A program made the position numbers and the translations under genes. This document shows positions 1 to 7,460 of a DNA stretch of 54,389 nt, in pieces. Origin of the DNA: Bradyrhizobium hipponense (GTDB lineage Bacteria; Pseudomonadota; Alphaproteobacteria; Rhizobiales; Xanthobacteraceae); the NCBI RefSeq assembly GCF_008123965.1, contig NZ_VSTH01000129.1, positions 1-54,389 of the forward strand, in the 5' to 3' direction. Within the stretch, counting starts at the first letter, position 1. Every line of letters starts with the position of its first letter. The notes beneath the pieces are model-generated. The model was not told the origin of the DNA and made no database searches. It worked only from the letters and a program-made list of their open reading frames with translations.

Positions 1-2
1 GC

Positions 3-107
3 CCGGCCGCAAAGCGCCCGCCATCGCAACACAAGAGCGCCTCGCACGAGGCCAAGCCCACACCGAAGCGCGTGGGCAAGCCGGTGGATCAGGGCAGTTT
101 GTTTTAG
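3..107 (+). CDS. C-terminal end of an unidentified protein (partial)
   Basis: An open frame enters from the left edge and ends at a TAG at 105-107. The 34 visible residues are rich in Lys, Pro and Ser and end in GKPVDQGSLF. Basic, low-complexity tails like this occur at the C-terminus of several nucleic-acid-associated proteins, but the family cannot be named from this piece. It is called only because the frame is open to the window edge and the composition is protein-like. It could be a chance frame. Confidence 0.35.
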   Translation, partial: PAAKRPPSQHKSASHEAKPTPKRVGKPVDQGSLF

Positions 108-152
108 AGGCGGTGGCATCGCGTGTGTGGGGCGCGCCTGCAGCCCCAATCT

Positions 153-236
153 CGTCATTAGCGCAGCGAAGCAATCCAGAATCTTTCCGCGGAGGGATTC
201 TGGATTGCTTCGTCGCAAGGGCTCCTCGCAATGACG
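153..236. repeat. Palindromic repeat, family A (GCAATCCAGAATC type)
   Basis: A long imperfect inverted repeat: the left arm reads cgtcatta-gcgcagcgaa-gcaatccagaatc and the right arm is its near complement ending in caatgacg. Related copies lie at 19878-19958 (complete) and 38581-38611 (half). The rest of the gene-free stretch 108-373 holds nothing else I recognise apart from the promoter area of the next gene. Confidence 0.85.
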
Positions 237-373
237 AGGAGAGAGCGGGTCCGCGTCCCTAACTTCCACGTCAGAATCTGGCGCATTTGTAAGTTGAAGG
301 CGGCTGTCCATTCTTCTCATCTGATCCTTCTCGCGCGGCAGAACTGTCGCTGCGCAGCACGGAGGAGGTTTCG

Positions 374-898
374 ATGAACAGCAGGTTTCTCAAAGGCCTC
401 ACCGCGGTGACGATCGCCGCGACGCTGGCTGTCGCTTCGCCCGTTGTCGCTCAACGTGGAGGCGGCGGCGGTGGTCATGGCGGCTTTGGTGGCGGCGGGC
501 ACTTCGGTGGCGGCATGCACGCGGGCGGCTTCGGTGGAGGAATGCGCGGAGGCGGTATGCATGTCGGTGGCATGGGCGGTGCCCATTTCGCCGGTGCCCG
601 CTTTGGCGGACCGGCCTTCGGCGGCGCCCGTTTTGCCCATGCCGGCGGACCGGCCTTTGGCGGGCCACGTTTCGCGCATGCCGCGATCGGGCCACGCTTC
701 GCCGGCGCCGGCCCCGGCTGGCATGGCAGGCCCTTCATCGGCCGCCACGCCTTCTTCTTCCGTCATCATCGCTTCCACCGCTTTGCCGTCTTCGGCGCGC
801 CGTTTGTCTACGCCAGCTATTATGACGGCTGCTGGCGCAGGAGCTGGACGCCCTACGGGTGGCAATGGGTCAATGTGTGCGGGGACACCTGGTACTAG
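374..898 (+). CDS. Secreted glycine-rich protein, unknown function
   Basis: A 174-residue protein with a clear Sec signal peptide (residues 1-26, hydrophobic TAVTIAATLAVASPVVA, likely cleaved after AxA-Q). The mature part starts with Gly/His-rich repeats (GGGHGGFGGGG, GGMHxGG, then repeats of the FGGARFA type) and ends in an aromatic segment with two Cys (YDGCWRR and VNVCGD), which could form a disulfide. Small exported proteins with this Gly-rich body and Tyr/Trp/Cys end are common in Bradyrhizobium and have no known function. The start is supported by a strong ggaggagg Shine-Dalgarno 5-6 bases upstream. It lies just upstream of a two-component pair, but with a gap of about 100 bases there is no sign of co-transcription. 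Confidence 0.8.
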   Translation: MNSRFLKGLTAVTIAATLAVASPVVAQRGGGGGGHGGFGGGGHFGGGMHAGGFGGGMRGGGMHVGGMGGAHFAGARFGGPAFGGARFAHAGGPAFGGPRFAHAAIGPRFAGAGPGWHGRPFIGRHAFFFRHHRFHRFAVFGAPFVYASYYDGCWRRSWTPYGWQWVNVCGDTWY

Positions 899-995
899 CA
901 TCGCCGTACCGCACCATTGTCGCGATCGCCACCGGGCGGTTCCGCTCAGCCCCGGAACGGGATAGTCTGGTGGCGATCGTCGCGTGGAGTTTGTC

Positions 996-1688
996 ATGAC
1001 CGGAGGTCACCGCCGCATCCTGGTCGTCGAGGACGATCCTGAGACCGCTGGACAACTCGTCGAGGAGCTGACCATCTCGGGCTACGACGTCGATCTCGCC
1101 GCGACCGGCCGGGAAGCCCTGAGCCACGGCGCGGCGCGCGATTATGCCGTGATCACCATCGACCGCATGCTGCCGGACATCGACGGTATTACCGTGATGC
1201 GGCAATTGCGTGACGACGGCATCGCCGCCCCCTTCCTGATCATCTCCGCGCTCGGCGAGGTTGACGACCGCGTCCGGGGCCTGCGCGCCGGCGGCGACGA
1301 TTATCTCGTCAAGCCGTTCTCCTTCGTCGAGCTTCTCGCTCGCCTCGAAGCGTTAGGCCGCCGCAGCGAAACCATCGCCAAGGAGACGATCCTGCGGATC
1401 GGCGATCTCGCCGTCGATCTGATCGCGCGCAGCGCCAGCCGGCGCGGCCGGAAGATTCCGCTGCTGCCGCGCGAGTTTCAGCTGCTCGAATATCTCGTCC
1501 GCAATGAGGGCCGCGTCGTCTCTCGCGCGATGCTGCTCCAGCATGTCTGGGACCTGCACTTCGATCCCTCAACCAACATCATTGACGTCTATGTCGGACG
1601 CGTCCGCCGCAAGGTCGACGATGCCCAGGCCTATCCGCTGATCCACACCATCCGCGGCATCGGATATTGTCTCCGTGCTCCTGGTTAA
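996..1688 (+). CDS. OmpR/PhoB-family response regulator
   Basis: DNA-binding response regulator of 230 residues. The receiver domain (residues 7-120) has the acidic pair in VVEDD, the phospho-acceptor Asp56 in TIDRMLPD and the Lys of LVKPF. The C-terminal winged helix (about 130-228) has the typical LLPREFQLLEYL opening and ends in HTIRGIGYCL. The ATG at 996 is preferred to the GTG at 984 because ggag sits 6 bases before it. The gene overlaps the downstream histidine kinase by 14 bases, so the two form one translationally coupled signalling pair. The signal and targets are unknown. Confidence 0.93.
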   Translation: MTGGHRRILVVEDDPETAGQLVEELTISGYDVDLAATGREALSHGAARDYAVITIDRMLPDIDGITVMRQLRDDGIAAPFLIISALGEVDDRVRGLRAGGDDYLVKPFSFVELLARLEALGRRSETIAKETILRIGDLAVDLIARSASRRGRKIPLLPREFQLLEYLVRNEGRVVSRAMLLQHVWDLHFDPSTNIIDVYVGRVRRKVDDAQAYPLIHTIRGIGYCLRAPG

Positions 1689-2748
1689 GACCCTCCGGTC
1701 CTCGACGTTCAGGTTGGCGCTGATCGCGATCGCGGCGTTCGGACTGATCGTCGCGGCGATCATGGCTTACATCTATTTCGGCACGCTCGCCTATGTGCAG
1801 AGCCAGGTCGGCGATACCGGTGACCACGCCGGCTTCAAACACATGATCGGGCTCGCGATGGCCGCGGTCGCCGTGCTGCTCCTGGTGCTGGCAGGCCTTG
1901 CCGCCGTGCTGGTGACGCGGCGCACGGTCGGACGGATCGAACAGATCAATGCCACCAGCCGCGCCATCATGCTTTCTGGCCTGGACAAGCGTATTCCGCT
2001 GCGCGGCAGCCACGACGAATGGGACCGCGTTGCCGAAAACCTCAACCAGATGCTCGATCGCATCGAGACGCTGATGGGCGAGGTCAAGCAGGCCAGCGAC
2101 AACGTCGCCCACGATCTGCGCACGCCGCTGACGCGGATGCGCGGCAGGCTGGAAAAGGCCTACCACAACCAGCGCAACGGCGAGGCGGATGCGGCGCTGA
2201 TCGGCGACACCATCGCCGATCTCGACGCCGTGCTCGGCATGTTCGCCTCCATCACCCGCATCTCGGAGATCGAGAGCCGCGCCCGCAAAAGCGCCTTTCG
2301 CACGCTCAACCTCGCCGAGGTCGCCGGTGAGGTTGTCGAGCTCTATGATGCCGCCGCCGAGCAGGTTGCTACCCGGCTCAGTCTCGGCGATGACCACGAG
2401 GTACCCGTGACCGGCGACCGCGACCTGCTATTCGATGCCATCGCCAATCTCGTCGACAACGCGATCAAGCACGGCCGCGCGGGCGGACGGGTGAACGTGA
2501 CCTGTCGCAGCAGCAATGAGGGGGCGGTGATCGCGGTCGCCGACGACGGCCCCGGCATTCCGGCGGATCAGCGCGATCACGTGTTCAAGCGGTTCTACCG
2601 GCTCGAACAGAGCCGCTACACCCCGGGCAACGGCCTGGGCTTGAGCCTCGTCGCGGCCGTTGCGCGCCTCCATGGCGCTGCGATCGCACTGCATGACAAT
2701 GTGCCGGGCCTGACGGTCCAGCTCAGCTTCCCGTCGCACCTGCCCTAG
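1675..2748 (+). CDS. Sensor histidine kinase (HAMP-HisKA-HATPase)
   Basis: Membrane sensor kinase of 357 residues, partner of the response regulator it overlaps. Two transmembrane helices (about 12-34 and 57-81) flank a very short periplasmic loop of some 20 residues. A HAMP segment follows, then the H-box with His146 in AHDLRTPLTR, an N-box (NLVDNAIKHG), a G1 box (DDGPGIP) and a G2 box (GNGLGLSL). Such a short sensor loop implies sensing within the membrane or through an accessory protein rather than by a folded periplasmic domain. The start is a GTG inside the previous gene. Its stop codon TAG shares the palindrome ctag with the stop of the convergent regulator gene on the other strand. Confidence 0.93.
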   Translation: MLLVKTLRSSTFRLALIAIAAFGLIVAAIMAYIYFGTLAYVQSQVGDTGDHAGFKHMIGLAMAAVAVLLLVLAGLAAVLVTRRTVGRIEQINATSRAIMLSGLDKRIPLRGSHDEWDRVAENLNQMLDRIETLMGEVKQASDNVAHDLRTPLTRMRGRLEKAYHNQRNGEADAALIGDTIADLDAVLGMFASITRISEIESRARKSAFRTLNLAEVAGEVVELYDAAAEQVATRLSLGDDHEVPVTGDRDLLFDAIANLVDNAIKHGRAGGRVNVTCRSSNEGAVIAVADDGPGIPADQRDHVFKRFYRLEQSRYTPGNGLGLSLVAAVARLHGAAIALHDNVPGLTVQLSFPSHLP

Positions 2749-3116
2749 AGATCGATCACGCCGCGGCGTGCCGCATGCGCCACCGCGTCGGTGCGGCCGG
2801 TGGCGTCGAGCTTGTCGAGCAGCGAGCCGACATGGAATTTCACGGTATGCACGGAGATGCCGAGCTGGCGCGCGATCATCTTGTTGGAGGCGCCCTCGGC
2901 CATCAGCGCCAGCACGTCGAGCTCGCGCTGGGTCAGCGCAATGTCGTCGGGCATGCTGCGCGGGTCGCGGGCAACGACCGTCGCCGCCGCTCGCTCGCCG
3001 GGCGCGGCGAGGCGAAGCCCCGCGACGCTGCCGAGCAGGGTGGCCAGGCGGTCGGCGAGGGCGGGATCGTCGATCTCCAGGGCGAGCACGATCTCCGGCG
3101 CGTTGTCCTCGCTCAC
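2745..3116 (-). CDS. Small LuxR-type HTH regulator
   Basis: A 123-residue protein whose C-terminal half is a complete LuxR/GerE helix-turn-helix domain (residues 60-120: LTQRELDVLALMAEGASNKMIARQLGISVHTVKFH with the invariant Glu, Gly, Asn, Val and Lys positions). The N-terminal 55 residues look like the remnant of a receiver domain and are too short to hold a full fold or a phosphorylation pocket. The GTG start overlaps the stop of the upstream protease-like gene by four bases (GTGA), so the two are translated together. The target is unknown; the arrangement suggests that the protease-like protein and this regulator act in one process. Confidence 0.85.
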   Translation of the reverse strand: MSEDNAPEIVLALEIDDPALADRLATLLGSVAGLRLAAPGERAAATVVARDPRSMPDDIALTQRELDVLALMAEGASNKMIARQLGISVHTVKFHVGSLLDKLDATGRTDAVAHAARRGVIDL

Positions 3117-3979
3117 GCCTCGGGCCTCTCGCCGATCGTGACCTTGAAACTGACCGGCTCGCCGCCGCGGCGCGCCGCGATGTCGACCTCCGTGCCGACG
3201 CTTGCGGGCCCAAGCGTCCGCGACAGCGCGCGCACGCCGGACAATTTTTGGTCGTTGACTGCCACGATCACGTCGCCCTGGCGGATGCCGGCGGCGGCCG
3301 AGGGGCCGGCCTTGTCGACGTTCATCACCATGGCGCCGACGCCGTCGTCGAGCCGGACCGGCTGGAGCCCGAGGCCGAGATATCCGCGCGCGATGCGGCC
3401 GCGTGTATCGAGCTGGGCGGCGACGCGCTCGATCGTCGCGGTCGGGATCACCAGCACGTGCCGCGGGCCGAGCACGGCCATGCCGAAGGCATCGCCCGCT
3501 GCATCGAGCGCGAGGCCGCCCTCCTGGCTGGGACGCAGGAGGACGTCGAGCTCGATCCGCGCATCGATGTCGCCGCCGCGCAGGCTGCGCCAGCCCTTGC
3601 CGGATAGTGATACCATTCCCAGCGCCGCACTCGGCGTATCGCGGTTGGTGGCGACCACGACCGACAGCGCGCCGAGGGCAGGGACCGTCGTCGTCAATTT
3701 GATCGGAGCGATGCCGGCATCGGCGCGCAACAAGGCGATGTCGGTCGTATGGTCGCGGCCGGCGATGGTTGCGGAAAACCGGCTGCCGTCCGAGAGGCCG
3801 ATCTCGACCTCTCCCTCCTCGGCCAGCGCCTCGTCGGCGGTGACGATGAGGCCGGACTTCCAGACGAAGCCGGTTGCGCGAGAGCGGTGCGAATGCACCG
3901 AGACGATAGACGGCGCCGTGCGCGCCACAACGTCCGCAAGCGCGGACGATAGCGAGGACAGAGGGCTGAAATCGGTCAT
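3113..3979 (-). CDS. HtrA-like serine protease homologue with PDZ domain, catalytically degenerate
   Basis: A 288-residue protein with the layout of an S1C (HtrA/DegP) protease: a trypsin-like domain (about 15-185) and one PDZ domain (about 190-280, with GYLGLGLQPV and AAGIRQGDVIVAVN). The catalytic triad is broken. Where HtrA has T-N-N-H this protein has TADE (Glu50 in place of His), and where it has G-N-S-G-G this one has SQEGG (Glu153 in place of Ser). Only the Asp is kept (Asp80 in TDIALL). There is no signal peptide, so it is probably cytoplasmic. The start is set by aggagcc four bases before the ATG. Its end overlaps the LuxR-type gene. I infer a binding or regulatory role. An intact HtrA lies at 6250-7335. 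Confidence 0.85.
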   Translation of the reverse strand: MTDFSPLSSLSSALADVVARTAPSIVSVHSHRSRATGFVWKSGLIVTADEALAEEGEVEIGLSDGSRFSATIAGRDHTTDIALLRADAGIAPIKLTTTVPALGALSVVVATNRDTPSAALGMVSLSGKGWRSLRGGDIDARIELDVLLRPSQEGGLALDAAGDAFGMAVLGPRHVLVIPTATIERVAAQLDTRGRIARGYLGLGLQPVRLDDGVGAMVMNVDKAGPSAAAGIRQGDVIVAVNDQKLSGVRALSRTLGPASVGTEVDIAARRGGEPVSFKVTIGERPEA

Positions 3980-4165
3980 GGAAGGCTCCTGTAAGCTACC
4001 CTCAATCTGGGACGTCGCAGGTGGTTCGGGAACTGGCCGGATGGCCAGGACATTGCTCCGTAGCACCACGGCCGACGAATATGTGATTGGGAGCTACTCA
4101 CGGGAACGTGTAGCAATCGCCAAATTCGGCCGCACGGCCTCAACGATTTTCAGCGAGCCTGATAC

Positions 4166-5131
4166 ATGTCCGCCGACCTCACCCGCCGCACTCTGCTTCA
4201 TCTCGCCGGCGCCGCCTCGCTCGCGGCGGCCGCCGCGGCCGCGGCGCGCGCCGAGGGAGATCCCCAAGGCGGCGGGCCGACCTATGCCAGCCGCACGCCG
4301 ATGCGGGTCGGCATGGTGACACTCCGGGTCAAGAAGCTCGATACGGTTGCCGACTACTACCGCGACGTGATCGGGCTCACCGTGATGGAGCGCTCAGGCA
4401 CCGCCGCGAAGCTCGGCACCGCTGGAATCGCGCTGCTCGTGCTCGAGGCGCGTCCCGAAGCCGTGATAGAGCCGCGCAATGCAGCCGGTCTCTACCACAC
4501 CGCCTTCCTGATGCCGACGCGCAAGGACCTCGCGCGCTGGCTGGTGCATGCGGCCTCGCATCGCGTGCAGCTGTCGGGCTTTGCCGATCATCTCGTCAGC
4601 GAATCCGTCTATCTCGACGATCCCGAAGGCAACGGCATCGAGGTCTATGCCGACCGCGATCCCTCGCAATGGCAGTGGAGCGAGGGCAGCGTGAAGATGG
4701 CGGCCGACGAGCTCAACATCCCCGACCTCTTGTCGCTGACGAATGCGCGCGTTGCCGACTATGCCAAGGCGCCGGACGGCCTGCGCATCGGCCACATGCA
4801 TTTGCGCGTCGGCGATCTCGCGCATGCAGAAAGCTTTTATCACGGCACGGTCGGCCTGGACCCGACCCGCCGCCGCAACGGCGCCGCGTTCCTGTCGTCG
4901 GGCCGCTATCACCACCACCTCGGCATGAACGTCTGGCAGAGCCAGGGCGCCGGCCAACGCGACGGTGCCACCACGGGGCTCGCCTGGTTCTCGCTGGTAA
5001 CGGAGAAGCAGGACCTGCTCGCCGCGCAGGAAGAGCGCCTGCGCAAGGGCGGCGCGAAAGTCACGGCGCTTGCGAATGGCGTCGAGGCCGTCGATCCCTG
5101 GGGCACGCGGGTGCGTCTGCTCAAGGTTTGA
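4166..5131 (+). CDS. VOC-superfamily protein (extradiol dioxygenase/glyoxalase fold), Tat-type N-terminus
   Basis: A 321-residue protein with two vicinal-oxygen-chelate modules: residues 45-170 (VGMVTLRVKKLDTVADYYRDVIGL ... DPEGNGIEVYAD) and 205-320 (IGHMHLRVGDLAHAESFYHGTVGL ... VDPWGTRVRLL). The arrangement resembles the CatE-like catechol-2,3-dioxygenase group. Candidate metal ligands are the His of GHMHLRV, the His of YHHHLGM and the Glu of GIEVYAD. Unusually for this family, the N-terminus carries a twin-Arg stretch (TRRTLLHLAGAASL) followed by an Ala-rich hydrophobic run, which looks like a Tat export signal. The substrate is not predictable. The next gene, an aldolase of the DapA family, follows 62 bases later on the same strand. 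Confidence 0.82.
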   Translation: MSADLTRRTLLHLAGAASLAAAAAAAARAEGDPQGGGPTYASRTPMRVGMVTLRVKKLDTVADYYRDVIGLTVMERSGTAAKLGTAGIALLVLEARPEAVIEPRNAAGLYHTAFLMPTRKDLARWLVHAASHRVQLSGFADHLVSESVYLDDPEGNGIEVYADRDPSQWQWSEGSVKMAADELNIPDLLSLTNARVADYAKAPDGLRIGHMHLRVGDLAHAESFYHGTVGLDPTRRRNGAAFLSSGRYHHHLGMNVWQSQGAGQRDGATTGLAWFSLVTEKQDLLAAQEERLRKGGAKVTALANGVEAVDPWGTRVRLLKV

Positions 5132-5193
5132 TCGGGCGCGCGAGCACTGCTAATACCCGCGCAGCACAACCTGATCTTAAGGGATCCGCCGCC

Positions 5194-6069
5194 ATGCGCG
5201 ATTTCCACGGCGTCTTTCCCTATCTCGTCTCGCCCGTCGATGCCGACGGCACGGTGCGCACCGAAGTCCTCGGCAAGCTCTGCGACGATCTGATCGGCGC
5301 CGGCGTGCACGGGCTGACGCCGCTCGGCTCGACCGGCGAATTCGCCTATCTCGATGCCGCGCAGCGCGTAGCGATCGTGCAGACCACGATCGAGGCCACG
5401 AAAGGCCGGGTGCCCGTCGTGGCTGGCGTCGTGTCCACCTCGACGGCGGACGCGGTGGCGCAGGCGAAGACATACGAGAAGCTCGGCGCCGACGGCATTC
5501 TGGGGATTCTGGAGGCCTACTTCCCGCTCGCCGACGCCCAGATCGAATCCTATTTCCGCAGCATCGCGGATGCCGTGGACATCCCTGTCGTCATCTACAC
5601 CAATCCGCAATTCCAGCGCTCCGATCTTACGCTCGACGTCATCGCCCGCCTCGCCGAGCATCCGCGCATCGGCTACATCAAGGACGCCTCGACCAATACC
5701 GGCCGGCTGCTCTCGATCATGAATCGCTGCGGCGATTCCTTGCGCGTGTTCTCGGCTTCAGCTCACATCCCCGCCGCGGTGATGCTGATCGGCGGCCACG
5801 GCTGGATGGCGGGGCCGGCCTGCATCATCCCGCGCCAGAGCGTCGCGCTCTACGAGCTCTGCAAGGCTGCCCGCTGGGACGAGGCCATGGCGCTCCAGCG
5901 CAGGCTGTGGCGGATCAACGAGGCCTTCGCCCGCTTCAACCTCGCGGCTTGCATCAAGGCGGGGCTTTCCATCCAGGGCTACGACGTCGGCGACCCTATC
6001 CCGCCGCAAGCCGCGCTCACGGCCGAGCAGCACAAGCTCGTCGAAGCGGCGCTGCGAGACCTGGCATAG
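5194..6069 (+). CDS. DapA-family aldolase/lyase (dihydrodipicolinate synthase superfamily)
   Basis: A 291-residue TIM-barrel class I aldolase. The Schiff-base Lys163 lies in YIKDAS, the catalytic Tyr135 in VIYTNP, and the carboxylate-binding loop is GSTGE (45-49), where DapA proper has TTGE. The YTNP motif and lack of other diagnostic residues point to a catabolic relative of DapA/NanA such as a keto-acid aldolase or dehydratase rather than lysine synthesis itself. The start is the ATG at 5194, chosen by family length (about 290-300). It probably shares a transcript with the VOC gene upstream. The substrate is unassigned. Confidence 0.85.
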   Translation: MRDFHGVFPYLVSPVDADGTVRTEVLGKLCDDLIGAGVHGLTPLGSTGEFAYLDAAQRVAIVQTTIEATKGRVPVVAGVVSTSTADAVAQAKTYEKLGADGILGILEAYFPLADAQIESYFRSIADAVDIPVVIYTNPQFQRSDLTLDVIARLAEHPRIGYIKDASTNTGRLLSIMNRCGDSLRVFSASAHIPAAVMLIGGHGWMAGPACIIPRQSVALYELCKAARWDEAMALQRRLWRINEAFARFNLAACIKAGLSIQGYDVGDPIPPQAALTAEQHKLVEAALRDLA

Positions 6070-6249
6070 CCATCTGCCAAGCGGCAATATGCCCACGGAA
6101 CGCGCTTTCCGAAGGGCAAACCGCTCCAATTTGCCGGCGCACAGAAACTTCCGTTCGACTGCTGCGTTGCTGCGTGAGCCGACGTCAGGCCCGGCACCTG
6201 ATGCATCTATGCTCGAGCAAAACTCTCTGCCAGCACGCGGTGATTGCCC

Positions 6250-7335
6250 ATGGAACGTCGCTACGGAATTGCTGCGGCAGTCTTGGCTGCCCTGTTGCTT
6301 GTGGCAACAGCCACGAAAATGCATTTCGCGCCATGGACCGGTCCGGTTGCGCGAGCCGTTGAACAGCGTGGCCCGCTGTCTGAAGCCGAACGGGCGACGA
6401 TCGACATCTTCGAACGCGTATCCCCGTCAGTCGTCCAGGTTGCGGCGAAATCAGCAGCCAATCCCCTCATGGGAGAGGAAGGGCAGGGCACCGCCTCCGG
6501 CACCGGATTCGTCTGGGACCGCGACGGTCACCTCGTCACCAACAATCATGTGGTGGCAAGCGGCGGCGAAATCGCTGTGCGCTTCGCGTCAGGCGAGGTG
6601 GCACAAGTCGATCTTGTCGGTACGGCTCCGAACTACGACCTTGCGGTCCTGCGGATCAGGAGCGTGCGCGAGCTTCCTCCGCCCGTGCCGCTTGGCAGTT
6701 CGAGCGACTTGAAAGTTGGGCAATCGGCGTTTGCAATTGGCAATCCCTTCGGATTGGACCAATCGATGACGAGTGGCATTATCAGCGCGCTCAAGCGCAG
6801 GCTGCCAACCCATGGAGGCCGGGAGATTGCCAACGTCATCCAGACCGACGCGGCCATCAATCCCGGCAATTCAGGCGGGCCGTTGCTCGACTCCGCCGGC
6901 CGGCTGATCGGCGTCACGACGGCGATCATATCGCCGTCCGGTTCGAATGCCGGGATCAGTTTCGCGATTCCCGCGGATATCGTCAACCGCGTGGTCCCCG
7001 AGCTCATTCGAAACGGCCGGGTGCCCACGCCGGGAATCGGCATTGTCGCGGCCAGCGAGGACGTTGCGACACGGCTCGGCGTCGAAGGAGTGATTGTGGT
7101 CCGGACGGCCGCCGGAAGTCCTGCCGAGCGGGCAGGGATTCGTGGTGTCAACATGTCGACGGGCGCGGTCGGAGACATCATCACGGCGGTCGAAGGCAAG
7201 CCGGTGCGGCGCCTCTCTGATGTTACCGATGCGCTGGAGCAGGCCGGCGCCGGTCGTACCGTTCGGCTCACCGTCAAGCGGGGTACGGAGACCCGTGATG
7301 TAAATGTAGCCATCATCGACGTCGATAGGTCCTAG
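6250..7335 (+). CDS. HtrA/DegP-type periplasmic serine protease
   Basis: A 361-residue S1C protease with an N-terminal hydrophobic segment (residues 5-22) that acts as a signal anchor or signal peptide. The full triad is present: His100 in TNNHVV, Asp130 in NYDLAVL and Ser208 in NPGNSGGPL. One PDZ domain follows (about 255-355: AERAGI, GDIITAVEGKPV). By family, it degrades or refolds damaged envelope proteins. The ATG at 6250 is preferred to the in-frame TTG at 6244. The 180-base gap upstream holds no recognisable element, so it likely has its own promoter. It stands in direct contrast to the inactive homologue at 3113-3979. Confidence 0.92.
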   Translation: MERRYGIAAAVLAALLLVATATKMHFAPWTGPVARAVEQRGPLSEAERATIDIFERVSPSVVQVAAKSAANPLMGEEGQGTASGTGFVWDRDGHLVTNNHVVASGGEIAVRFASGEVAQVDLVGTAPNYDLAVLRIRSVRELPPPVPLGSSSDLKVGQSAFAIGNPFGLDQSMTSGIISALKRRLPTHGGREIANVIQTDAAINPGNSGGPLLDSAGRLIGVTTAIISPSGSNAGISFAIPADIVNRVVPELIRNGRVPTPGIGIVAASEDVATRLGVEGVIVVRTAAGSPAERAGIRGVNMSTGAVGDIITAVEGKPVRRLSDVTDALEQAGAGRTVRLTVKRGTETRDVNVAIIDVDRS

Positions 7336-7460
7336 CCTGCCGATCTGCGCCATCAAAGGGGCGTGGCGCGCATTGCAGATGTGTCGGGGCTCGGTTGTCT
7401 CGCCCGTAAAATCGGCTAAAACCGCCGCGATCGTTTTCCGGATTTCGAGGACTCAGCGGA

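Noticed and set aside
474..700. Short Gly-codon repeats in the first protein gene as a possible CRISPR or satellite
   Set aside because: The repetition is codon-level Gly/Met/His/Phe repetition within a good coding frame with signal peptide. Units are irregular and there are no spacers.
2775..4319. A 514-residue plus-strand frame over the pseudo-HtrA and LuxR genes
   Set aside because: The minus-strand genes have clear folds, ribosome sites and a coupled overlap. The plus frame is compositionally an antisense shadow.
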